From contig JAFKFV010000012.1 of the NCBI GenBank assembly GCA_017307955.1, positions 1 through 64,000 of the forward strand: a DNA stretch of 64,000 bases, read 5' to 3'. Below are positions 24,149 to 31,034 of the stretch, piece after piece; positions within the stretch are counted from its first letter, which is position 1, and every line of letters begins with the position of its first letter. The DNA comes from Allobosea sp. GTDB taxonomy: Bacteria; Pseudomonadota; Alphaproteobacteria; Rhizobiales; Kaistiaceae. A program made the translations under genes and the position numbers. The notes under the pieces are model-generated. The model ran no database searches and was not told where the DNA came from. It saw only the letters and a list, made by a program, of their open reading frames with translations.

Positions 24149-25426
24149 TCACGAGGAGACGGCGCAGCGCTTCAGCGCCACCATCGCCGGGGCTTCGATC
24201 GCCGGTGTCTCGATCGCCGGCGCGGGGGACGACATCGCGTCGAGCGAACGGCCGGCGGTCTCGCCGCCGGGGGCGATAGCGGCAGAAGGTCCGGTCGGCT
24301 CGGCGTTCGCCACCGGTCCGGGCTCCGCACCGGCCGCCGGCGGCGCGACGGGCTCGAGCGGTGCCGGGCCGATGCGCGGCAGCGTTCCGAGCGGGATGAA
24401 GCCCATCGAGGCACGACCGGAGTTGATGGTGACGCTCGCCTCGCGCCAGGTGCGGCCGTCCACCGTCACCGGCCGCAGCAGCGCCGAAACGAGTCCGATC
24501 ATCTGCCGCGCCTTGTCGCCACTGCCGGGCTTCAGGCTGTCGATGACCTCGGGCAGTTTCTCGAGCTGATCGAGCCGCACGGTGAGCTTGCCGTTGAGCA
24601 GGCCGTCGGCGCCGGGCGCCAGCGTTCCGGTGATGTCCGCGGAGGCGCCGCCGATCGTGGTGAGCATGCGGTCGATGCGGATCGGCTGGCCGGAGGCGAC
24701 CCAGGCGGCGGCGGCATCCTCGCCATTGCGTGACCGTGCCAGCACCTCGGGAACCGCCGCGGCGATATCGGCGTCGATCGCGGGCAGCGAGGGGCGGCCG
24801 GGCGGCGCCGCGGTGAGGCGGGTGACGCTGAGCGCGACATCCATCAGCCCGCCGCCTTCCGGCATCACATGGAATTCCGCATGCTCGGCGCTGAGCGGCA
24901 CCGCGCCGGTCATGCGCGAAGGCGCGGCGATGCGCGCATCGAGCCCGTCCGCGACCAGCGAATAGCGCTTGAGGCCGGAGAAGCCGAGCCTGAGGCTCGA
25001 CTGCAGCGATGTCCAGTTGGCGTCGAGGCTGGCGCCGCCCGGCCCCTTGACCGTCATTGGCCCCTTGGCCGCGAACAGCGCATGGCCGGGATTGTAGACG
25101 AGACCGAGCGCCTCGAAGCCGGCGAGGTCGACCGACACCTCCTCGGCGGGGCAGGCCGCCGCAACGGGCATGCAGGTCACGTCGATGCGGAACGGGAAGC
25201 CGCCGATCGACCGCCCGCCGCAGGAGAGCGTGGCGCCCTCGGCCGCCGCGCGCGCTTCCAGCGCGTCGATCTTGCCGCCGAGATAGTGGCTGAGGCCGAA
25301 CCAGCCGGCCGTCCAGATCAGCGCGAGCGCGACGACGACGCCGATGACGATCCGGAAGCGGCGGCGTCCGCGCGGGCGGGCCGCCGGAGGGGCGCCGCTC
25401 GGGCTGGTCTGGTGCTGGTCGGTCAC
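24149..25426 (-). CDS. DUF2125 domain-containing protein
   Basis: A 425-residue protein with a short basic N-terminus (RPRGRRRFR), one transmembrane helix at about 26-47, and a long periplasmic DUF2125 region (GGFPFRIDVTC, then LRLGFSGLKRYSL). The C-terminal 80 residues are Pro/Ala/Glu-rich with repeated PAIE units, so the tail is probably unstructured. DUF2125 proteins are widespread in alphaproteobacteria and their function is not established to my knowledge. The gene diverges from chaC (71 bases between starts) and marks the return to chromosomal backbone after the sugar island. Confidence 0.85.
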   Translation of the reverse strand: MTDQHQTSPSGAPPAARPRGRRRFRIVIGVVVALALIWTAGWFGLSHYLGGKIDALEARAAAEGATLSCGGRSIGGFPFRIDVTCMPVAAACPAEEVSVDLAGFEALGLVYNPGHALFAAKGPMTVKGPGGASLDANWTSLQSSLRLGFSGLKRYSLVADGLDARIAAPSRMTGAVPLSAEHAEFHVMPEGGGLMDVALSVTRLTAAPPGRPSLPAIDADIAAAVPEVLARSRNGEDAAAAWVASGQPIRIDRMLTTIGGASADITGTLAPGADGLLNGKLTVRLDQLEKLPEVIDSLKPGSGDKARQMIGLVSALLRPVTVDGRTWREASVTINSGRASMGFIPLGTLPRIGPAPLEPVAPPAAGAEPGPVANAEPTGPSAAIAPGGETAGRSLDAMSSPAPAIETPAIEAPAMVALKRCAVSS

Positions 25427-25497
25427 GGGCGGGCTCCTGGTTGCAGTCCGGTGGCTCCGCTGCTAGGCGGGAGGCGCCTTTCGCGGAATTCGCACCG

Positions 25498-26034
25498 ATG
25501 TCCGATCTCTGGGTGTTTGGCTACGGCTCGCTGATGTGGCGGCCAGGCTTCAGCTATGCCGAAGCCGTTCCGGCGCGTCTGCATGGCGAGCATCGGGCGC
25601 TCTGTGTCCTGTCCTTCGTCCATCGGGGCACGCGCGAGAAGCCTGGCCTCGTATTGGGGCTCGACAAAGGCGGCTCGTGTCGCGGCGTCGCCTTTCGCAT
25701 CGTCGAGGCGGAACGCGACGGTGTGATGTCCTATCTGCGCGAGCGCGAACTCGTCACCAATGTCTATCGCGAGGTGACGCGGCCGGTACGGCTCGGCAGC
25801 GGCGCCGAGGTGCGGGCGGTGACCTATGTCGTCGACCGTGGTCACCCGCAATATGCAGGCAAGCTCGGCCGCGACGCCGTGCTCGAACTGGTGCGCGAGA
25901 GCGCCGGCGTCTCCGGCCATAACCGCGACTATGTGCTGGCGACGGCCGAGCATCTCACCAGCATCGGCATCAACGACCAGCTGCTCGTCTGGCTGGCGGG
26001 CGAACTCTCGGGCGAGCGCGGCCGCAGCGCCTGA
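25498..26034 (+). CDS. ChaC-type gamma-glutamylcyclotransferase
   Basis: A 178-residue protein with the substrate-binding motif VFGYGSLMW at residues 6-14, RGTREKPGLVLGL, and the catalytic-Glu region YLRERELVTNVY. Members of the ChaC family cleave glutathione to 5-oxoproline and Cys-Gly in the cytoplasm. Its length is usual for the family. The ATG at 25498 is preferred because the YGSL motif follows at once. It converges with plsC (17-base gap). Confidence 0.87.
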   Translation: MSDLWVFGYGSLMWRPGFSYAEAVPARLHGEHRALCVLSFVHRGTREKPGLVLGLDKGGSCRGVAFRIVEAERDGVMSYLRERELVTNVYREVTRPVRLGSGAEVRAVTYVVDRGHPQYAGKLGRDAVLELVRESAGVSGHNRDYVLATAEHLTSIGINDQLLVWLAGELSGERGRSA

Positions 26035-26051
26035 GCGCATCGGCACGTCTG

Positions 26052-26819
26052 TCAGGCCCCGTTCCTGGCGACTTGCGCGGGCATAGGCGGCGGGTTCGGC
26101 GCGGCCAGCGCCTCGGCGACTAGGCGGTCGGTCGCCGGCTCGATCGTGGCGATCAGGCGGGCGAGGAAGGTCTTTGAATCGAGGCCGGGCGGAATCGGCT
26201 CCAGCACCTCGACGATGATCGTGCCGGGATAGCGCAGGAAGCTGCGCCGCGGCCAATAGAGGCCGGCATTGAGCGCGATCGGGACGACCGGGACCTTCAA
26301 TTCGCGATAGAGATGGATGATGCCGAACTTGTAGTCCGGCGGCGCCCCGACCGGCCGGCGGGTTCCCTCCGGGAAGAGGATGATCTGCCGGCCCGCCGCG
26401 GCGGCCTCGCGGCTGTCGGCGGCGAGCTTCCTGAGCGCCTTGGAGCCGCCGGCGCGGTCGACCGCGATCATGCCGGCCTTCCAGGTGTACCAGCCGAACA
26501 GCGGGATCATCATCAGCTGCCGCTTCATGACGAAGGTCGGGTCGTCGAGCAGCGGGAACAGCGCCATGGTCTCGAAGGCGGACTGATGCTTCGGCGCGAT
26601 CAGCGCGGCGCCATGCGGCAGCCGCTCGAGGCCGCGGATCTCGATCCGCGTGCCGGCGACGACGCGCAGCGCCCACATGCTGGCGCCGGTCCAGAACTTG
26701 ACGACGGCGATCGCGGCCCGGTGCGGCAGGAAGAAATAGAAGGGCAGCGTGACGGCCAGGATGACGGCCATGATCGCGTAGAACACGACCTGGAACAGGA
26801 ACGAACGGACGATCAGCAT
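26052..26819 (-). CDS. 1-acyl-sn-glycerol-3-phosphate acyltransferase
   Basis: A 255-residue PlsC-type acyltransferase. A long hydrophobic N-terminal helix anchors it in the inner membrane. The active-site box is KHQSAFET, an HX4E version of the usual HX4D, and the phosphate-binding motif is FPEGTRRP. It would acylate lysophosphatidic acid in phospholipid synthesis. The start at 26819 puts the membrane helix at the N-terminus; longer reading frames add only an Arg/Pro-rich stretch. It lies downstream of the YdcF-like gene with a 34-base gap, on the same strand. Confidence 0.87.
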   Translation of the reverse strand: MLIVRSFLFQVVFYAIMAVILAVTLPFYFFLPHRAAIAVVKFWTGASMWALRVVAGTRIEIRGLERLPHGAALIAPKHQSAFETMALFPLLDDPTFVMKRQLMMIPLFGWYTWKAGMIAVDRAGGSKALRKLAADSREAAAAGRQIILFPEGTRRPVGAPPDYKFGIIHLYRELKVPVVPIALNAGLYWPRRSFLRYPGTIIVEVLEPIPPGLDSKTFLARLIATIEPATDRLVAEALAAPNPPPMPAQVARNGA

Positions 26820-26853
26820 TCGGACGGCCTGCTCCGGCGTCGAGGGGACGGCG

Positions 26854-27612
26854 TCAGCGGGCGTCGGCCTCCGCCTTGGCCGCGGCCGACCTCTCCGGCG
26901 TCGCCGCAGGTGTCGTTCCCCACGGCGACTCGACGGCAAGCCGCGCCCGCGCCAGCGTATACTTCACGTATTCGGCCATGAGAAGCTTGAGAGAGGCCGT
27001 GTGCCGCCACCAGCGCGCCATGTCGAGCTGCGGGTTGGAGACCGGATAGGGAATGAGCGCGATATCGGGCATCGCACCGGCGAGTTCGATCATGCTGCGC
27101 GGCATGTGATAGTCGCTCGTCACGATGATGAGCGAGCGGTAGCCGTTCTTCCGCGCCCAGTCGCGCGCCTCGTCGGCATTGCCGATCGTGTCGCGCGCCG
27201 CATGGCCGAGATCGACATCGCCCTCGAAGATGCGCGTCTGGTCGCCGGCCGTCCTCTTGGCGATCTCGCGGCGGCCGACGGCGGGGTTCACGCCGGAAAT
27301 GAGCAGTCTCTCGCCGCGGCCGTCGGCGAGCAGCGCCAGCGCGCCGTCGATCCGCGCCGCGCCGCCGGTGAGCGCCACGATGCCCTCGGCCCTGATGCCG
27401 GCGGGCGGGGCAAGGCGGGCGACGCCGTCCGAGAAGCGGACGAAGTCGAACAGCGTGAGCGCTGCCAGGAAGACGATCGCGAAGACCAGGAAACGGCCGG
27501 AGAAGAGCGGCGCCCGCTGTCTCGCCGCGCGCCGCGACGCCGGCCCGGCCGCCTGATCCTTGCCGGATCGGCGGCTCCCGAGATCCATGGGAGGGCGCAA
27601 GGCGTCGGTCAT
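26854..27612 (-). CDS. YdcF family protein (DUF218)
   Basis: A 252-residue protein with a basic N-terminal region, one transmembrane helix at about residues 45-63 and a DUF218 domain. Signature pieces are IVALTGGAARIDGAL, LISGVNP, ARDTIGNADEARDW and IIVTSDYHMPRSM. The family is envelope-associated and its biochemical role is poorly defined. The start at 27612 is chosen over an upstream ATG at 27693, which would add 27 unconserved residues. It follows ftsX on the same strand in the order ftsE-ftsX-ydcF-plsC, an arrangement familiar in Hyphomicrobiales. Confidence 0.82.
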   Translation of the reverse strand: MTDALRPPMDLGSRRSGKDQAAGPASRRAARQRAPLFSGRFLVFAIVFLAALTLFDFVRFSDGVARLAPPAGIRAEGIVALTGGAARIDGALALLADGRGERLLISGVNPAVGRREIAKRTAGDQTRIFEGDVDLGHAARDTIGNADEARDWARKNGYRSLIIVTSDYHMPRSMIELAGAMPDIALIPYPVSNPQLDMARWWRHTASLKLLMAEYVKYTLARARLAVESPWGTTPAATPERSAAAKAEADAR

Positions 27613-27706
27613 GAGTCGCGCGATTCTAGCAGAACTTCGCCGTTCCCCAAGGGTTCGGCCAAGCCTCGGGAACAGCCCCGGCAAAGCATCCAATGCGCGA
27701 AGTCCG

Positions 27707-28669
27707 TCATTCGATGCTCGCGAGGTGACGGAAGACGGTGAGGCGCGAGGTGATGGCCGTCATCAGCGCGATCAGGATGGCGATGCCGAGCGCGCCGAAA
27801 TAGCCGGTCGGGCCGATGGCGAAGCGGCCGAACAGGGCCGAGACCTGGTCGCCCTCCGGCGTCGCGATCGAGCGTCCGAACAGGAAGGAGAGGATGAGGA
27901 ACAGGAGCGTCGCACCTGCCGCGCCCCAGAGGCCGCCCTTGAGGCCGAGGATCAGGAAGTGGCTCTGGAACTCGCGCGCGATGAAGCCGGCCTCCGCGCC
28001 GACATAATGCAGCACCGAGACGATGTCGCGATTGGACGCCATCGCGCCGCGCGTCGCGAAGACGACGGAGAGCACCGTCGCGACGAAGACGAGCGCGAGG
28101 ATGGAGAAGCCGATGATGACGGTGGCGTTGGCCATCGCCTTCAGCCGGTCGGTCCAGCTCCGGTGATCGTCGAGGCTCGCGCCCTTCACCTCCTTGCCCA
28201 GCCGGTCGGAGAGCGCCGCGAGGTCGACCGTGTCGGGGCTCGCGAGCTCGACCACGATGAGCCGCGGGATCGGCAGGTCGCTCATGTCGAGGCCGCTGCC
28301 GAGCCAGGGCTCGAGCAACTGCGCATTCTCCCATGTCGAGAGCTGGCGCGCGCTGGCGACGCCCGGCGTCGCGGTGGCGATGGCGACCGCCTTGGCCGCC
28401 TCGGCCTCGGTATCGATGCCGTCCACGGGCCGGACCTGCACCGTGATCTCGCGCACGATGTCTGACTGCCAGTCGAGCGAGGCATCGCGCACCAGCGTCA
28501 CCGCGCCGAGCGTCAGGCAGGCGAGGAAGCTCATGATGGCGACGACGATCATCAGCGACCGTCCGGCGATCGATCCCGCCGGCACGATGGGGCCGGGCGG
28601 CGCCTTGGAACGGCCGGTGGCGCGGCGGCCGCCCATCACGGGCGCGCGGAGGGCGTTGCGCTCACTCAT
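27707..28669 (-). CDS. ftsX: Cell division protein FtsX
   Basis: A 320-residue membrane protein with an N-terminal cytoplasmic tail, one transmembrane helix at about 38-60, a periplasmic domain (about 60-190) and three further helices towards the C-terminus. This is the four-helix FtsX topology. FtsX works with FtsE to regulate septal peptidoglycan hydrolases during division. The start overlaps the end of ftsE by eight bases, so the two are coupled. FtsX is divergent in sequence between phyla; the call rests on topology plus the ftsE partner. Confidence 0.9.
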   Translation of the reverse strand: MSERNALRAPVMGGRRATGRSKAPPGPIVPAGSIAGRSLMIVVAIMSFLACLTLGAVTLVRDASLDWQSDIVREITVQVRPVDGIDTEAEAAKAVAIATATPGVASARQLSTWENAQLLEPWLGSGLDMSDLPIPRLIVVELASPDTVDLAALSDRLGKEVKGASLDDHRSWTDRLKAMANATVIIGFSILALVFVATVLSVVFATRGAMASNRDIVSVLHYVGAEAGFIAREFQSHFLILGLKGGLWGAAGATLLFLILSFLFGRSIATPEGDQVSALFGRFAIGPTGYFGALGIAILIALMTAITSRLTVFRHLASIE

Positions 28670-29321
28670 AGATCGACAGCCGTCCTTCGTGCAGCACCAG
28701 CCGACGCGCGTCGAACTGGTTCATGAGGCCGATGTCGTGGGTGGCGATCACGACGGAGGTGCCGAGCTTGTTCAGTTCGATGAAGAGGCGCAGCAGCCGC
28801 TTCGCCAGCGGCGGATCGACATTGCCCGTCGGCTCGTCGGCGAGCAGGATCTCCGGCTGGCCGATCAGGGCGCGGGCGATCGCCGCGCGCTGCTTCTCGC
28901 CGCCCGAAAGGATCGGCGGCAGCGCCTGGACGCGATCGCCGAGCCCGACCCATTTCAGAAGCTCGATCACATCGGCGCGGTAGCTCGCCTCGTCGCGGCC
29001 GAGCACGCGCAGCGGCAGCGCGACATTCTCGAAGGTCGTCAGATGGTCGAGCAGGCGGAAATCCTGGAACACGACGCCGATCCGTCGGCGCAGCGCCGGC
29101 AGTTCCGTCCGGGGCAGCGTCGCGACATCGCGATCGAAGATCTGGATGAGGCCGCGCGTCGGCTTCAGCGACATGAAGAGCAGGCGGAGCAGAGTCGACT
29201 TGCCGGCGCCGGACGGGCCGGTCAGGAACTGGAACGAGCGCGGCGCGATCTCGAAGGAGAGGTCGCGCAGCACTTCCGCACCCATTCCATATCTGAGGCC
29301 GACATTCTCGAAGCGGATCAA
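28662..29321 (-). CDS. ftsE: Cell division ATP-binding protein FtsE
   Basis: A 219-residue ABC ATPase with Walker A GPSGAGKST (35-43), Q-loop VVFQDFRLLDH, signature LSGGEKQR and Walker B LLADEPTGNVD. The phrases FENVGLRYG and LADEPTGNVDP, and the normal FtsE length, distinguish it from sugar ATPases. It energises FtsX at the septum. It is first in the operon; the 236-base non-coding gap to the divergent gene at 29558 must hold both promoters, and nothing else was seen in that gap. Confidence 0.93.
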   Translation of the reverse strand: MIRFENVGLRYGMGAEVLRDLSFEIAPRSFQFLTGPSGAGKSTLLRLLFMSLKPTRGLIQIFDRDVATLPRTELPALRRRIGVVFQDFRLLDHLTTFENVALPLRVLGRDEASYRADVIELLKWVGLGDRVQALPPILSGGEKQRAAIARALIGQPEILLADEPTGNVDPPLAKRLLRLFIELNKLGTSVVIATHDIGLMNQFDARRLVLHEGRLSIYE

Positions 29322-29557
29322 TGCTCAGTCCCTGCTTGCACCCGCGCGCGGTGCTCGTCGCGCGCCGGAGCCGGCACGCCGCCGTCCTCGCGGCTGCCGC
29401 CATCGCGTCCGACCTTGAGGATATCAGCGTTAACGATTTGCGAACGTCCCATCAGTCATGGGAATGAAAGAGGTGATGCAACTGGAAATCGCACCCGAAC
29501 AAGGCGAAGACGCGGCGGCGCGGCGTGCCGCTAGGCTGTCCTTAGCGAATCGGGTTC

Positions 29558-30097
29558 ATGATTGAGCGTGACGGCGATAAACGCCGTGGAGATCGGGGAA
29601 AAGCGCGGGTGTCGGTGCGCGGCGCGAATGCAGGAACGGCAGGCAAGGCGGCAGGACAGCGGCGTTCGGCCGTTCCGACGCTGCTGTCGCTCGTTCTCCT
29701 CGTCGCCGTGGTCGCGGTCGCGTTTCTCGGCCGGACTGCCCTCGTCAGTGCCGCGCCGGGCCTTGCCCGTCTCTATGCCGCCATCGGCCTTCCGGTGAAT
29801 GTCGTCGGCCTCGATCTCGTCGATGTCTATCCCTCGCGCGATGTCGAGGGCGGCGCGCCCGGCCTCGTCGTCGAAGGCACGATCGTCAATGTCGCGAGCC
29901 GACAGGTCGACGTGCCCTCGCTGCGCCTGACGCTGCTCGACGCCAGTGGCGAGCGCGTCGGCGGCTGGCAGGCTGAGCCGACCCTCACGCGGCTCGCCCC
30001 TGGCGAGCGCCAGAAATTCCGTACGCGGCTCGCTTCGCCGCCCGATCAAGCCAGGAAAGTCTCGGTGAGCTTCGCCTCGCCCGGGACGAAGGGATAA
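29558..30097 (+). CDS. DUF3426-like membrane-anchored protein
   Basis: A 179-residue protein: a basic, low-complexity N-terminus of about 35 residues, one transmembrane helix (about 40-65), and a soluble domain with GLVVEGTIVNVASRQVDVPS and LAPGERQKFRTRL that matches the DUF3426 C-terminal fold. Relatives next to ftsE and hpt in other alphaproteobacteria usually carry an N-terminal MJ0042-type zinc ribbon. None is present here, and an in-frame TAG at 29543-29545 blocks extension. Its function is unknown. It is followed by hpt after four bases, so it is co-transcribed. Confidence 0.72.
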   Translation: MIERDGDKRRGDRGKARVSVRGANAGTAGKAAGQRRSAVPTLLSLVLLVAVVAVAFLGRTALVSAAPGLARLYAAIGLPVNVVGLDLVDVYPSRDVEGGAPGLVVEGTIVNVASRQVDVPSLRLTLLDASGERVGGWQAEPTLTRLAPGERQKFRTRLASPPDQARKVSVSFASPGTKG

Positions 30098-30101
30098 CCC
30101 G

Positions 30102-30641
30102 ATGCCCGTCGTGCGCGGCCGTTCGATCCGAGTTCTCTATGACGAAGCGGCCATCAAGGCCCGCAATGCCGAACTGGCGGCCGAGATCGCCGCGAGCGGC
30201 TATGACAATCTGCTCGTCATCTCCATCCTGAAGGGCAGCTTCGTCTTCGCCGCGGATCTCATCCGCGCGCTGCATGACAGCGGCCTCGCGCCCGAGGTCG
30301 AGTTCATCTCGCTGTCGAGCTACGGCGCGGGGACGGAATCGAGCGGCGCCGTCCGCGTTGTCAAGGATATCGAGAGCGACGTCGCTGGCCGCGACGTGCT
30401 GCTCATCGACGATATCCTCGAATCCGGCCGCACGCTGTCCTTCGCCCGGTCGCTGATGGAGGAGCGCGGCGCCCGCCGCGTCGGCATCGCGGTGCTGCTG
30501 GAGAAGCCCGGCAAGCGCGCCGTCGCCATCGATGCCGAGCATATCGGCTTCGTCTGCCCGGATCTCTTCGTCGTCGGCTACGGCATGGACGCCGCGCATG
30601 CCTTCCGGGAACTGCCTTTTGTCGGTGTTGTCGAGGAGTAG
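30102..30641 (+). CDS. hpt: Hypoxanthine phosphoribosyltransferase
   Basis: A 179-residue type I phosphoribosyltransferase. The PRPP-binding loop is VLLIDDILESGRTL, preceded by ISILKGSFVFAADLIRAL, and the C-terminal GFVCPDLFVVGYGMD loop is typical of Hpt. It converts hypoxanthine (and often guanine) plus PRPP to the nucleotide in purine salvage. Its length is normal for the family. It lies between the DUF3426-like gene and a single-domain response regulator on the same strand, with gaps of four and six bases. Confidence 0.93.
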   Translation: MPVVRGRSIRVLYDEAAIKARNAELAAEIAASGYDNLLVISILKGSFVFAADLIRALHDSGLAPEVEFISLSSYGAGTESSGAVRVVKDIESDVAGRDVLLIDDILESGRTLSFARSLMEERGARRVGIAVLLEKPGKRAVAIDAEHIGFVCPDLFVVGYGMDAAHAFRELPFVGVVEE

Positions 30642-30647
30642 AGGCGC

Positions 30648-31034
30648 ATGGCGCGCATCCTGGTCACGGAAGACGACGATTCGGTCCGCGCCTTCGTCGC
30701 GCGGGCGCTGACGCTCGACGGTCATCAGATCGATACCGCCGAGGACGGCGCCGACGCGCTCGACCGGCTGCGCGCGGTCGGCGGCGCCTTCGATCTGCTT
30801 CTGAGCGATATCCGCATGCCCATGATGGACGGCATCGCGCTGGCCATGGAGGCGGCGCCGGAATTCCCCGATCTCACGATCCTCCTGATGACCGGCTTCG
30901 CCGACCAGCGCGAGCGCGCCGATGGCCTCGACCGCATCGTGCATGACGTGGTGCCGAAGCCGTTCTCGCTGTCGGAGATCCGCACCGCCGTCGGCGGCGC
31001 GCTGGCCGCCGGCCGGGATCGCGTCCCGGCCTAG
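30648..31034 (+). CDS. Single-domain response regulator (CpdR-like)
   Basis: A 128-residue receiver domain without an output domain. The acidic pocket is EDD at residues 8-10, the phospho-acceptor is Asp54 (LLLSDIRMPMMDG), the switch Thr is in LLMTGFA, and the conserved Lys is in VVPKPF. Its position after hpt and its overall style recall CpdR, which steers ClpXP proteolysis in alphaproteobacteria, but the match is not close enough to name it. The stop codon shares the four bases CTAG (31031-31034) with the stop of the convergent TIGR02302 gene. Confidence 0.85.
   Translation: MARILVTEDDDSVRAFVARALTLDGHQIDTAEDGADALDRLRAVGGAFDLLLSDIRMPMMDGIALAMEAAPEFPDLTILLMTGFADQRERADGLDRIVHDVVPKPFSLSEIRTAVGGALAAGRDRVPA

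Noticed and set aside
29322..29557. Possible small gene in the ftsE upstream gap
   Set aside because: No frame with a plausible start, ribosome binding site and composition was visible; it is treated as a divergent promoter region.
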